Shown here one piece after another: positions 10,311-20,176 of a stretch of DNA of 64,000 bases. Where the stretch lies: assembly GCF_001937065.1 (NCBI RefSeq), contig NZ_MOWR01000003.1, positions 179,577 to 243,576 on the forward strand, given 5' to 3'. A model generated the notes under the pieces. The model was not told where the DNA came from. It saw nothing but the letters and a program-made list of their open reading frames with translations, and did no database searches. Positions within the stretch are counted from its first letter, which is position 1, and every line of letters begins with the position of its first letter. The translations under genes and the position numbers were made by a program. This stretch comes from Streptococcus sp. 'caviae' (GTDB taxonomy: Bacteria; Bacillota; Bacilli; Lactobacillales; Streptococcaceae).

Positions 10311-11204
10311 TTAGCTGGATTTCTTCGTGGTTTTCCGGTATTGACTGGGGGTCAGCTGATAATACCGCTTAAACTGACGGTTAAAATTCGATAGGTTATT
10401 GAAGCCGACTTCTGTTGCAATTTCAAGAATCGGTTTGATTGAATTGACAAGCAGATCGCAGGCTTTGCTGAGCCGAAATTGGATAATAAACTCGGTACAT
10501 GATGTTCCCGTATGCTGTTTGAACACCGTCATAAAATGAGTTTTGCTGTAGCCAAAGAGCTTTGCCAGCATTTCGATAGACAGTTCTTCCTGATAATGCT
10601 GATGAATGTAGTCGATCAATTCGCGGATTTTTTCATTTTTTCGGTACATATCATCTGAATGTTTGCGCAGAACATACTGATGAAAATAGAGCAAGTAGAT
10701 GAGTTCCTGCAGCTTAGCCTTTAACAGCAGCTCAAAGTGCCGTCCCTGTCTGTGATAAATATCAAAAATAGCAAACAGACAGTTTTTGATAGCCTTATAA
10801 CCGGACATGCCGGGTTTGATACAAGGAACCAGTTTGAAACTGGAATGCTGCAGAGGCTGCAGATAACGAAGACTTATCTGATCTAAAAGCGAGTAGCCAA
10901 CCATATCTAAATGAAAAAGCAAAGTCTCAGCCTTTTGCGCTTCGCTGCCGATAGGATGAATGGAGTGCATTCCATTTGGCCTTACGAGGATAATATCACC
11001 AGCCTGGCTGTTAAAATAATCATAATCAATGTGATACTGAGCCGTTCCCTCATAAATATAAGAAATCTCTAACTCAGGATGCCAGTGAAAAAGTGTGTCC
11101 GGAAACCCATTAGAAATAGCCGTTTCAAAAACTTTATAAGGCAGGAGCTGATTTTCGAAATCTGTTGTCTGTTTAAAGTTTTCGTCTGTTAAAAAGTCTT
11201 TCAT
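10311..11204 (-). CDS. bglC: AraC-family transcriptional regulator (BglC-like)
   Basis: The protein has an N-terminal cupin-like sensing domain (LFHWHPELEISYIYEG, about residues 35-50, then ILVRPNGMHSIHP). Two C-terminal AraC helix-turn-helix units follow: ELSIEMLAKLFGYSKTHFMTVFKQHTG-like from about 205, and PILEIATEVGFNNLSNFNRQFKRYY near 255. The start at 11204 (MKDFLTDENF) has GGGAAGA upstream; a TTG five codons earlier is less likely. By position it corresponds to bglC of the S. mutans bgl regulon. A likely target is bglA, whose promoter carries a direct repeat with AraC spacing at 12011-12049. The inducer is unknown. Confidence 0.85.
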   Translation of the reverse strand: MKDFLTDENFKQTTDFENQLLPYKVFETAISNGFPDTLFHWHPELEISYIYEGTAQYHIDYDYFNSQAGDIILVRPNGMHSIHPIGSEAQKAETLLFHLDMVGYSLLDQISLRYLQPLQHSSFKLVPCIKPGMSGYKAIKNCLFAIFDIYHRQGRHFELLLKAKLQELIYLLYFHQYVLRKHSDDMYRKNEKIRELIDYIHQHYQEELSIEMLAKLFGYSKTHFMTVFKQHTGTSCTEFIIQFRLSKACDLLVNSIKPILEIATEVGFNNLSNFNRQFKRYYQLTPSQYRKTTKKSS

Positions 11205-11335
11205 TCTTACTCTTCCCAAATCGTAGGATAGTATTATTATAGCATATAATAAGCGATAGGAGATTAAAAAGAGAAAGTTGTTTTCACAAAATGTCTTTGA
11301 TAAGAAATATTTTGTAATAAAAAAGAAATAAAATA

Positions 11336-11364
11336 TTGACTTTTGTAATATTTGCAGATATAAT
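11336..11364 (+). promoter_or_regulatory. Strong sigma-A promoter for the CHAP gene
   Basis: TTGACT (11336-11341), a 17-nt spacer and TATAAT (11359-11364) form a near-consensus promoter. The expected transcript start is near 11371, about 28 bases before the CHAP reading frame. Confidence 0.8.
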
Positions 11365-11398
11365 TTTATATACGGGCTATCGCAACTAATATATTACA

Positions 11399-11860
11399 AT
11401 GGGGACAGTGAAAGTGGACAAAAAGGATATTATTTTAACCGGTTTTTACAATGCGAGACTAAATAGTCAGCAGGAAGAACAGCTCATCTATAACTTACCA
11501 AATGAACAAACAGTCAAAATCAGCAGTGAAGGCAATACCTGTACTGAAGGTGAAGCAGCTTGGTATATTTATAACCGATGCGCTCAGCTAGGCAAGACTG
11601 TCAGCTCACACTGGAGTGCAGCAAGTGACTGGTGTGAGAAGGCACAGCAAGAAGGATATTCCGTCGGAAAGTCAGCTAAGGTTGGAGCGATTGCCTGTTT
11701 TTTAACAGATGATGCAGACGGAAATACAAAGGGTCATCTGGCCTTTGTAGAATATCTTAACAGCGATGGGAGTTTTGTAGTCAGCGAGATGCCTGAACCT
11801 AAAATTCTAAATTGGCGCTGTATAAGTCCTCAGGCGCAAGTTACTTTTATTTATCTTTAA
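11399..11860 (+). CDS. Small CHAP-domain protein without a visible signal peptide
   Basis: CHAP domains are cysteine amidases or peptidases that cut peptidoglycan. Counting from the ATG, Cys48 (NTCTEGEAAWYIYNR), His113 (GHLAFVEY) and a nearby acid (E118 or E130 in VSEMP) form the expected active site. The spacing resembles streptococcal secreted CHAP proteins (W..A.DW...A...GY.V...., VGAIACF). There is no signal peptide, membrane segment or wall-binding domain; the first 47 residues are polar. The start is uncertain: ATG 11399 has no Shine-Dalgarno, while GTG 11414 in the same frame has GGGGAC upstream. A strong promoter and a downstream terminator make it a single-gene unit between bglC and bglA. 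Export by another route, lysis-dependent release or a decayed secreted enzyme are all possible. Confidence 0.75.
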   Translation: MGTVKVDKKDIILTGFYNARLNSQQEEQLIYNLPNEQTVKISSEGNTCTEGEAAWYIYNRCAQLGKTVSSHWSAASDWCEKAQQEGYSVGKSAKVGAIACFLTDDADGNTKGHLAFVEYLNSDGSFVVSEMPEPKILNWRCISPQAQVTFIYL

Positions 11861-11943
11861 ACAAGCAAATTTTACAGCACAGCAGGCAAGCAAAAGTGCT
11901 GAACAAACTTTTTGGCACAGAGTCAGACAGTAAAATATCTAAT

Positions 11944-11998
11944 AACAAGAAAAGAGAGCAGAAATCCACGAGGGTTTAGCCGTTTTTCTTGTTCTTTT
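11944..11998 (+). terminator. Terminator after the CHAP gene
   Basis: AACAAGAAAA (11944-11953) pairs with TTTTTCTTGTT (11983-11993), and CTTTTT follows. The loop of about 29 nt is long. The 222-bp gap from CHAP to bglA holds only this hairpin and the bglA control region. Confidence 0.65.
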
Positions 11999-12010
11999 TA
12001 ATATCAAAGC

Positions 12011-12068
12011 ATAGTATCAGTATTTCCAAAGATAGTGTCAGCGTTATCCTGTCTAAAAGTCGTATAAT
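12011..12068 (+). promoter_or_regulatory. Direct repeat with AraC geometry and -10 box before bglA
   Basis: ATAGTATCAGTATTTCC (12011-12027) and ATAGTGTCAGCGTTATCC (12032-12049) start 21 bases apart, two helical turns, and match at 11 of the first 15 positions. TATAAT lies at 12063-12068 with no recognisable -35; the second repeat covers the -35 position. This is the arrangement of AraC-type activator sites, and BglC is encoded nearby. Confidence 0.6.
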
Positions 12069-12079
12069 AGTATTATTAA

Positions 12080-13537
<1,458 letters not shown>

Positions 13538-13555
13538 AGCAGCTGTGAAATCATA

Positions 13556-13586
13556 AAAATGCTGGAATTTTCTTCCAGCATTTTTT
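13556..13586 (+). terminator. Intrinsic terminator after bglA
   Basis: The stem AAAAATGCTGGAA / TTCCAGCATTTTT has a 5-nt loop and ends in a T-run. The A-run on the other arm could also serve the convergent XRE gene. Confidence 0.9.
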
Positions 13587-13607
13587 GGTGCCTAAACAGT
13601 ACTGAGG

Positions 13608-14117
13608 TTACTGTCTAGTAATGTCGTTAAAAAATGAAAAAGTTTTATAGACAGTAGAAGAAGTGCCTAAAATTGAGCTTGTCAAAGGAAGCAGGGCGAA
13701 AACGGCCATTGCTCTTCTTTCCATCTCTGTCTGCTCATCATCCTTCGGCTGAGAAAGATAAGCTGCCTTAGATGCAGCACCAAGCTGGGCAATTTTTAAA
13801 TCCCTGCTTATTCTATCTTTAGTCTCTGATTCCGCACCATGTTCTTGGCTGAAGAGATGGTTCATTGCTTCTCGTAAGATAGGATTCTCGCTGCTAATAA
13901 TTTCATTATCTATGACCGAACGAATGGCAAGATACTGAGTCGGATTAATTTGATTTGTTTTTCCATCAGAAGTTTCAAGATTACTAATGGTTTGTTTTGT
14001 AACTCCAATCCGTCTTGCTAAATCTTCAGCAGTCCAATTGGCTATGTTTCGAAGCGATGAAAGATTAGCCTGCAATCGCTTGATGTTTTGATTTGAATGT
14101 GACACTCTTTTTGGCAT
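13608..14117 (-). CDS. XRE-family DNA-binding protein with a hydrophobic C-terminal segment
   Basis: The N-terminal third contains a helix-turn-helix of the Cro/CI type: WTAEDLARRIGVTKQTISNLE at about residues 28-48. The middle is polar and helical. Near residues 135-155 lies a hydrophobic stretch (AMAVFALLPLTSSILGTSS), either a single membrane segment or a buried helix. The start ATG at 14117 (MPKRVSHSNQ) has AGGTGG seven bases upstream; a TTG seven codons earlier overlaps that site. It is divergent from wapA, with an 18-bp inverted repeat between them that is a natural operator candidate. I do not recognise the specific family, and its target is unknown. Confidence 0.75.
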   Translation of the reverse strand: MPKRVSHSNQNIKRLQANLSSLRNIANWTAEDLARRIGVTKQTISNLETSDGKTNQINPTQYLAIRSVIDNEIISSENPILREAMNHLFSQEHGAESETKDRISRDLKIAQLGAASKAAYLSQPKDDEQTEMERRAMAVFALLPLTSSILGTSSTVYKTFSFFNDITRQ

Positions 14118-14183
14118 AGAAAAACCACCTATTATCAATTATTTTATACTTTATTATATAAATTATTATAAAGAATGTCAATT

Positions 14184-14235
14184 ATATATAGATATAAAAT
14201 AATTTACTAAAATATAATATTTTATATCTATATAT
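14184..14235. promoter_or_regulatory. 18-bp perfect inverted repeat between the XRE gene and wapA
   Basis: Arms 14184-14201 and 14218-14235 are exact reverse complements (core AGATATAAAATA / TATTTTATATCT), separated by 16 bases, all A/T-rich. It lies about 67 bases before the XRE start codon. It may be an operator for the XRE protein. The rest of the 390-bp gap (14118-14507) is very A/T-rich, with only a TATAAT at 14456-14461 before wapA and no clear gene. Confidence 0.6.
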
Positions 14236-14507
14236 TAAAAAACTGCAAAGGGCTGTTTCTCATGAAAGGCCGGCTAAAAATGAGAAAAGAATTTTCTAAA
14301 ATGAGAAGATGAGAAATTTAAAAAGTAGATGTATCAATGTGTTTTTGAAGTTTTTTAAACAAAAGATTAGAATTTTTTAAAAATAACAAATTAATGACAT
14401 TTGGAGTTTTTGTGTTAAAAACAATGTTTTTTTATGTTAAAATACGTGATGTAGATATAATATTTTGAAATATTCTACAAAATCTTTAAGGAGAAATTCT
14501 TTTTATT

Positions 14508-15917
14508 ATGAAAATGAAATGGAAACTTTTAGGCTTGGTTTCAATTCTTACTGTTTTAGTAGGAGCTTTTTGGATGACAAAAACGGCAAAAGCTGATCAA
14601 GTTACCAATTATGCCAATACGTCTTCTATTACTAAGTCAGACGGAACACCGCTTTCTGCTGATTCATCTATTCGCTATTGGGAACCTTTGGCGGTTAGTA
14701 ACAGCATTACCTTTCCGGATGAAGTGAGTATCAAAGCTGGTGACACACTGACTTTAAAACTCCCCGAACAATTGCGCTTTACAACAGCACTGACATTTGA
14801 TGTTTTGCATTCTAGCGGTCAGTTAGCGGGTAAGGCAGTTACTGATCCAGTAACGCAAGAGGTGACTGTAACTTTTACAGATATTTTTGAAAAACTGCCT
14901 CTCGATAAGGAAATGTCACTCAATTTCAACGTACAGGTCAATCACGATAATATAACATCTCCTGGAACGCTCAACTTCACGTACAACGGGGTGGCTTATA
15001 CGACTACGGTTGAAGAAAAAGAAATTGTGCCAGTCAGTCCGGCTGTATATAAGACAGGTTATCAGGATCCTAATGATCCAAGTATCATTCATTGGCAAGT
15101 ACTGATTAATAGTAAGCAGGCAGCGATTGATAATCTCACTTTGACTGATGTTGTTGGTGAAGGTCAGGAAATTGTCAAAGATTCTTTGCTGGCAGCACGC
15201 TTGCAATATATCGAAGGTGATGATGTTGACAGTTTAGATGAAGCTGCTTCAAGGCCTTATGCAGAAGATTTTTCTAAAAATCTCTCTTATCAAACAAACA
15301 ATACCGGCTCAGCGGTTGGATTTACATACACCTTTGGCAGTACGACTAATAACGCTATCTTCATTTCTTATAATACACGTTTGACTAAATCACAGTCTGT
15401 TGGTAATGACATGACCAACACCATTGCCATTTCCGGGAATAATGTAAACTATTCGGATACAGTCGGCTACGCTCGCATTGAGTCTGCCTACGGTAAAGCC
15501 AGCTCAAGACAAAGAAGAGAGTTGCAAACGACGACAACTGTTGCTGAAACAACAACTTCAGGATCACCTACTACAACGACTGAAGCTACAACAGAAAGCA
15601 CTACAGCTGCAGAGACAACTACAACAACAGAAAACAGCACGACTACTGAAGGAGCCACAACGACAACCGGCAATACTTCGACCACAACAGAAGCAGGAAC
15701 AACAACTTCCAAAGAGACAACAAGCGGTCAAACAACTGCGACAACGGTAGGAGGTCCTTTAACGACAAATGCAACGACAACTGCTAAAGAAACAGTTAAG
15801 CGGAAAGTGAGACTGGTCTTGCCATCTACTGGTGAACAAGCTGGTCTTTGGCTGACTGCCATTGGACTCGTCATTGTAATAGTAGCAGGTGTTTATTTCT
15901 ATAGAACACGCCGTTAA
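14508..15917 (+). CDS. wapA: Wall-anchored surface antigen, WapA-like
   Basis: This is a cell-wall-linked adhesin. A signal peptide spans about residues 1-29 (ending TAKAD). Two beta-rich domains resembling the collagen-binding/SdrG fold follow: one to about 175 (SIRYWEPLAVSN...AGDTLTLKLPEQL), and one from about 180 (VYKTGYQDPNDPSIIHWQVLIN). A Thr/Glu/Ser-rich low-complexity stalk covers about 340-435. The sorting signal LPSTGEQ, a hydrophobic segment and the tail YRTRR complete the protein, so sortase should attach it to peptidoglycan. The T-rich stalk and synteny with cls and asd match S. mutans wapA, antigen A, linked to adhesion and biofilm. The stalk is a likely site of length variation. 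Confidence 0.85.
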   Translation: MKMKWKLLGLVSILTVLVGAFWMTKTAKADQVTNYANTSSITKSDGTPLSADSSIRYWEPLAVSNSITFPDEVSIKAGDTLTLKLPEQLRFTTALTFDVLHSSGQLAGKAVTDPVTQEVTVTFTDIFEKLPLDKEMSLNFNVQVNHDNITSPGTLNFTYNGVAYTTTVEEKEIVPVSPAVYKTGYQDPNDPSIIHWQVLINSKQAAIDNLTLTDVVGEGQEIVKDSLLAARLQYIEGDDVDSLDEAASRPYAEDFSKNLSYQTNNTGSAVGFTYTFGSTTNNAIFISYNTRLTKSQSVGNDMTNTIAISGNNVNYSDTVGYARIESAYGKASSRQRRELQTTTTVAETTTSGSPTTTTEATTESTTAAETTTTTENSTTTEGATTTTGNTSTTTEAGTTTSKETTSGQTTATTVGGPLTTNATTTAKETVKRKVRLVLPSTGEQAGLWLTAIGLVIVIVAGVYFYRTRR

Positions 15918-15945
15918 TCAAAATGTTAAAACTAATGATACAAAT

Positions 15946-15980
15946 AGAGGTTGGAACTAGTGGTTCCTTCCTCTTTTTTT
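15946..15980 (+). terminator. Intrinsic terminator after wapA
   Basis: AGAGG-TT-GGAAC / GGTTCC-TTCCTCT arms with a short TAGT-like loop are followed by a run of seven T. Confidence 0.8.
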
Positions 15981-16080
15981 GGTAAATAGTCAGACTTTTG
16001 GTTTGGTTACAAATATTTTTTGCGGGAATTGCTTTTTTAAGAGGGGGCATTTTATGGTATAATAGGTTTAATAATCATCC

Positions 16081-16128
16081 AAGGAGGTTATGTTATCAGT
16101 AGTAACAGTACAGCCAAAAGGTTATTGA
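16081..16128 (+). promoter_or_regulatory. Ribosome-binding site and 12-codon upstream frame at the cls start
   Basis: AAGGAGG (16081-16087) is followed by ATG 16090, which opens MLSVVTVQPKGY and stops at TGA 16126-16128, overlapping the TTG (16125) that opens the cls frame. There is no in-frame ATG or GTG for cls near the Shine-Dalgarno. The in-frame ATC at 16095 is at ideal spacing. Start by coupling (TTGA overlap) or a rare AUC start are both possible. Confidence 0.5.
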
Positions 16129-17660
16129 AAAAGAGCCGGAAGGGTCTTTTAAGGGGAGTTTTTAGCCGGGCAACAGTTATTATTATCTTATTTCTTATTC
16201 AAATTTTGCTGCTGCTGTCTACCTTTCTGTGGTTCAATCACTATAGACTGCACTTACAAATTTTGGAAATCATTTTAATGACAGGAGCGGTGCTTTATCT
16301 GGTTAACAGTCAGATGGACACGCTTTCTATCATTACCTGGCTGTTGGTTATTCTGCCTTTTCCGCTTTTAGGAACACTTTTTTTGATTTATACTAAGCAG
16401 GATTGGGGCTATCGAGAGCTGAAAACACTTATGAAAAAGTCAACTCAGGCGATAAAGCCTTATTTTCAGCATGATCAAAAAATTTTGAACAGGTTAAAAG
16501 AGAGCCATGCCAGAACCTATAATTTGGCTCAGTATCTTCATAGAAGCGGCGGTTTTCCTGTCTATGAGAACACTAAGGTCACCTATTTCCCCGACGGACA
16601 GTCTAAATTTGAAGAGATGAAAAAACAGCTGTTAAAAGCTGAAAAATTTATCTTTTTAGAATATTTTATTATCGCCGAAGGTCTGATGTGGGGAGAGATT
16701 CTGTCGATCTTAGAACAAAAAGCCAAGGAAGGTGTAGAGGTTCGTGTCATGTATGATGGCATGCTGGAGCTGTCTACCCTGTCTTTTGATTATGCCAAAA
16801 GGCTGAAGAAAATCGGAATCAACGCCAAGGTCTTTTCTCCGATTTCTCCTTTTGTGTCTACCTATTATAACTACCGTGATCACCGCAAAATCTTGGTTAT
16901 TGATAATAAGGTTGCCTTTAATGGCGGAATAAATCTTGCCGATGAATACATCAATCATATTGAGCGTTTTGGTTATTGGAAAGACACAGCAGTTATGCTG
17001 GAGGGAGAAGGAGTGGCCTCCTTTACCTTGATGTTCTTGCAGATGTGGTCCACGACTAATAAGGATTACTATTTTGAACCTTATGTGAGAAATTCCTATA
17101 AGGCAGCTGCAAACGGTTATGTTATTCCCTACAGCGATTCACCGCTCGATCATGAAAAAGTGGGAGAAAATGTTTATATCGACATCCTTAACCAAGCCAG
17201 AGACTATGTTCATATCATGACACCGTATCTTATTTTAGACAGTGAACTGGAGCATGCCCTAAAATTTGCTGCTGAACGCGGGGTGGATGTTAAGATTATT
17301 ATGCCGGGTATTCCTGATAAAAAGGTTCCCTATGCTTTGGCTAAACGCTATTTTCCTGCTCTTCTTGATGCAGGTGTTAAGATTTATGAATTTACACCTG
17401 GCTTTGTCCATGCCAAAGTCTTTGTAGCTGACGGCATCAAAGCAGTGGTCGGAACAATCAACCTTGACTATCGTAGTCTCTACCACCATTTTGAGTGTGC
17501 CACATACATGTATCAGACTGACTGTATCGCTGATGTAGAAAAGGATTTTCAGGAGACGCTTAAACAATCCAGACGAGTAACCCGATCAACTCTTAGAAAA
17601 GAGAAAATTTCTACCAAAGTAATCGGTGTGGTTGTTAAGCTGGTAGCTCCGCTTCTGTAA
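16125..17660 (+). CDS. cls: Cardiolipin synthase
   Basis: The enzyme joins two phosphatidylglycerol molecules into cardiolipin at the membrane. Two N-terminal hydrophobic segments (about residues 15-35 and 45-85) are followed by two phospholipase-D-type catalytic motifs: YRDHRKILVIDNKVAFNGG near residue 248 and FVHAKVFVADGIKAVVGTINLD near 428. These are the HxK...D pairs of the family. The 511 aa shown begin at TTG 16125. If translation starts at the better-placed ATC 16095, ten more residues (ISSNSTAKRL, first residue Met) are added. The gene sits between wapA and the asd RNA, as in S. mutans. Confidence 0.9.
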   Translation: MKKSRKGLLRGVFSRATVIIILFLIQILLLLSTFLWFNHYRLHLQILEIILMTGAVLYLVNSQMDTLSIITWLLVILPFPLLGTLFLIYTKQDWGYRELKTLMKKSTQAIKPYFQHDQKILNRLKESHARTYNLAQYLHRSGGFPVYENTKVTYFPDGQSKFEEMKKQLLKAEKFIFLEYFIIAEGLMWGEILSILEQKAKEGVEVRVMYDGMLELSTLSFDYAKRLKKIGINAKVFSPISPFVSTYYNYRDHRKILVIDNKVAFNGGINLADEYINHIERFGYWKDTAVMLEGEGVASFTLMFLQMWSTTNKDYYFEPYVRNSYKAAANGYVIPYSDSPLDHEKVGENVYIDILNQARDYVHIMTPYLILDSELEHALKFAAERGVDVKIIMPGIPDKKVPYALAKRYFPALLDAGVKIYEFTPGFVHAKVFVADGIKAVVGTINLDYRSLYHHFECATYMYQTDCIADVEKDFQETLKQSRRVTRSTLRKEKISTKVIGVVVKLVAPLL

Positions 17661-17663
17661 CAC

Positions 17664-17692
17664 TTGGCAAATCACTATTCTTGTGTTACAAT
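17664..17692 (+). promoter_or_regulatory. Promoter of the small RNA upstream of asd
   Basis: TTGGCA (17664-17669), a 17-nt spacer and an extended -10 TGTTACAAT (TACAAT at 17687-17692) start just after the cls stop. Transcription should begin near 17699. Confidence 0.7.
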
Positions 17693-17698
17693 AGCTTT

Positions 17699-17840
17699 AT
17701 GCGATGAGTCGATTGTGGCTATGCCACACGCGCTAAGGAGATCATAACGCAGGAGCGGATCTTGGCAAGTTGTGTGAACCTGCTTGCCACGCTTTTTACA
17801 AAGTGCCTTTTCCCTTGTTTTAACAAGGGATTTTTTATTT
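17699..17840 (+). ncRNA. asd RNA motif (small RNA or leader upstream of asd)
   Basis: A region of about 140 nt between its own promoter and a strong terminator holds several hairpins: TGTGGC-TATGCCACA (17714-17728), GGCAAG/CTTGCC (17764-17769 and 17783-17788) and CCCTTGTTTTAACAAGGG (17812-17829) with a T-run. Its position and structured character match the asd RNA motif described in lactic acid bacteria, reported as an expressed small RNA in S. pyogenes. I assign it by location and structure from memory, not by a covariance search. Because the terminator precedes a separate asd promoter (-10 TATAAT at 17884-17889), it looks like an independent small RNA and less like a simple leader. Confidence 0.7.
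17811..17840 (+). terminator. Terminator of the asd small RNA
   Basis: TCCCTTGTT / AACAAGGGA stem with a TT loop is followed by TTTTTTATTTT. Confidence 0.85.
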
Positions 17841-17932
17841 TAAATTCATCCTTTACAGGGTTTTATTTTCAGCTAAAAAGTAGTATAATTAAACCTATTA
17901 AATGAATAATAATAAAGAGGTAAATTGAGACT

Positions 17933-19009
17933 ATGGGATACACAGTTGCTGTCGTTGGTGCTACAGGTGCCGTTGGAACTCGCATGATTCAACAATTGGA
18001 GCAGTCTACGCTCCCGATTGACAAAGTACGTCTTTTGTCATCATCACGGTCTGCAGGTAAGGTTTTGCAGTATAAGGGACAAGATATTACGGTTGAGCTG
18101 ACCACTGAAGAATCATTTGACGGCGTTGATATTGCACTTTTTTCAGCCGGCGGTTCGGTTTCGGCTAAATTTGCTCCTTATGCTGTTAAGGCCGGTGCGG
18201 TAGTTGTTGATAATACATCTCATTTCCGTCAAAATCCTGATGTTCCTTTGATTGTGCCCGAGGTCAATGCTCAGGCAATGGATGAACACAATGGAATTAT
18301 TGCCTGCCCCAACTGTTCAACAATCCAGATGATGGTGGCTTTGGAGCCTATCCGTCAAAAATGGGGGCTTGAACGGGTGATTGTGTCAACTTATCAGGCT
18401 GTGTCAGGAGCGGGCCAATCTGCTATCAATGAAACTGTCCGGGAAATCAAAGAAGTTGTCAATGATGGCGTTGAACCTAAGGATCTTCATGCAGATATTT
18501 TGCCGTCCGGCGGGGACAAAAAGCACTATCCAATCGCTTTTAACGCTCTGGCGCAAATCGATGTATTTACTGACAATGACTACACTTACGAAGAAATGAA
18601 GATGACCAATGAAACCAAGAAAATCATGGAAGATGACTCCATTGCTGTTTCAGCAACCTGTGTCCGTATTCCTGTTCTTTTCTCGCACTCTGAGTCTGTC
18701 TATATTGAAACAAAAGAAACAGCGCCGATTGAAGAAGTTAAAGCGGCCATCGCTGCCTTTCCTGGTGCAGTTCTCGAAGATGATACCGAGCATCAAGTCT
18801 ATCCTCAGGCGGTTAATGCTGTCGGCAAACGTGAAACTTTTGTCGGCCGTATCCGTAAAGATTTAGATGTCGAAAAAGGCATCCACATGTGGGTTGTTTC
18901 AGACAACCTGCTCAAAGGTGCAGCCTGGAATTCAGTTCAGATTGCTGAAAGTCTTCATGAACGAGGTTTGGTACGTCCTACTAAAGAATTAAAATTTGAA
19001 CTCAAATAA
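17933..19009 (+). CDS. asd: Aspartate-semialdehyde dehydrogenase
   Basis: Asd reduces aspartyl phosphate to aspartate semialdehyde with NADPH, the branch point of the lysine/diaminopimelate and threonine/methionine pathways. The N-terminal nucleotide-binding motif is [12 protein letters not shown] (about residues 7-18). The catalytic Cys128 lies in [10 protein letters not shown], and the substrate-binding [10 protein letters not shown] follows. AAAGAGG precedes the ATG. dapA, the next enzyme in diaminopimelate synthesis, starts 40 bases downstream, so the two probably form one unit. Confidence 0.96.
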   Translation: MGYTVAVVGATGAVGTRMIQQLEQSTLPIDKVRLLSSSRSAGKVLQYKGQDITVELTTEESFDGVDIALFSAGGSVSAKFAPYAVKAGAVVVDNTSHFRQNPDVPLIVPEVNAQAMDEHNGIIACPNCSTIQMMVALEPIRQKWGLERVIVSTYQAVSGAGQSAINETVREIKEVVNDGVEPKDLHADILPSGGDKKHYPIAFNALAQIDVFTDNDYTYEEMKMTNETKKIMEDDSIAVSATCVRIPVLFSHSESVYIETKETAPIEEVKAAIAAFPGAVLEDDTEHQVYPQAVNAVGKRETFVGRIRKDLDVEKGIHMWVVSDNLLKGAAWNSVQIAESLHERGLVRPTKELKFELK

Positions 19010-19049
19010 AGCCGCAGGCTAATCGTAAAACAGATGAAAGGGAGAGGTT

Positions 19050-19931
19050 ATGTCAATTACAGATTTTAAAGACGCCAAAATTATTACAGCACTGGTCACA
19101 CCCTTTAACGAAGATGGCTCCATCAATTTTGCAGCTCTTCCAAAACTTATTGAGCATCTGCTTGCTCACCATACTCAAGGTCTTCTTCTGGCAGGAACAA
19201 CGGCTGAAAGTCCGACCCTTACTCACGATGAAGAATTAGAGCTGTTTGAGGCTGTGCAAAAGATTGTTAAGGGGCGGGTTCCTCTGATTGCCGGTGTCGG
19301 AACTAACGATACGCGTGACTCTGTTAACTTTGCCAAAGAAGTCGCAGAATTTGGTGGCTTTGCAGCTGGTTTAGCTATTGTTCCTTACTATAACAAGCCA
19401 ACTCAAGAAGGGCTGTATCAGCATTTTACAGCTATTGCTGATGCCAGCGATCTTCCGATTATTATCTATAATATTCCGGGACGCGTGGTCACCAAGCTTG
19501 AAGCAGATACTATGCTGCGTCTGGCTAAACATCCCAATATCATCGGAGTGAAGGAATGTACCGATCTTGATACTATTGCCTACTTAGTTGAGAATAAGCC
19601 AGATGATTTCCTAGTTTATACCGGTGAAGACGGCGAAGCTTTTCATGCTCTCAATCTGGGGGCAGACGGTGTCATCAGTGTCGCTTCGCATACCAATGGG
19701 GATGAACTGTTTGATATGGTGGAAGCTATTGGAAACAGCGATATTAAAAAAGCAGCCCAGATTCAGCGTCAGTTCCTGCCAAAAGTGAGCGCTCTTTTCT
19801 CAGTTGCCAGTCCGGCTCCCGTAAAAGCGGTACTCAATCATCAAGGCTTTGAAGCAGGACCCCTGCGCTTGCCTCTGGTAGCTTGTACAGATGAAGAAGC
19901 CAAGCGTATTATTGAAATCGTTGAAAAATAG
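19050..19931 (+). CDS. dapA: 4-hydroxy-tetrahydrodipicolinate synthase
   Basis: DapA condenses pyruvate with aspartate semialdehyde in the first step towards diaminopimelate and lysine, needed for the cell wall and for protein. The class I aldolase fold shows the Schiff-base Lys168 in IIGVKECTD and Tyr140 in IIYNIPGRV. The G-T-T-A-E motif GTTAESPTL is at about 49-57. A GGGAGAGG Shine-Dalgarno precedes the ATG. Length and motifs are normal. It is paired with asd. Confidence 0.95.
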   Translation: MSITDFKDAKIITALVTPFNEDGSINFAALPKLIEHLLAHHTQGLLLAGTTAESPTLTHDEELELFEAVQKIVKGRVPLIAGVGTNDTRDSVNFAKEVAEFGGFAAGLAIVPYYNKPTQEGLYQHFTAIADASDLPIIIYNIPGRVVTKLEADTMLRLAKHPNIIGVKECTDLDTIAYLVENKPDDFLVYTGEDGEAFHALNLGADGVISVASHTNGDELFDMVEAIGNSDIKKAAQIQRQFLPKVSALFSVASPAPVKAVLNHQGFEAGPLRLPLVACTDEEAKRIIEIVEK

Positions 19932-20176
19932 GAAGGATAAGGGTAGAGCATATTGCTTTGCCTTTGTTTTTTTGAATACGACGGTTTTTCCTATCGGCTG
20001 CTGTGCCAATTAAGGCTGTGAAAGTCAGCACACTTTCTTATCTTGATTCTTGATGGCATTATGGCTATTTTTCAAAGAATTGATTGTTTAGGTTAAAAGA
20101 CTTGACAATTATTCGAACAATTTAGATAATAAGATAAACGTTAAAAGCGCTGAATGAATTTTAGAAAGAGGTTTCT

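Noticed and set aside
15478..15750. Other-frame ORFs through the wapA stalk (Gln/Leu-rich and Val-rich)
   Set aside because: They arise from the repetitive ACA/ACG threonine codons of the stalk read in other frames.
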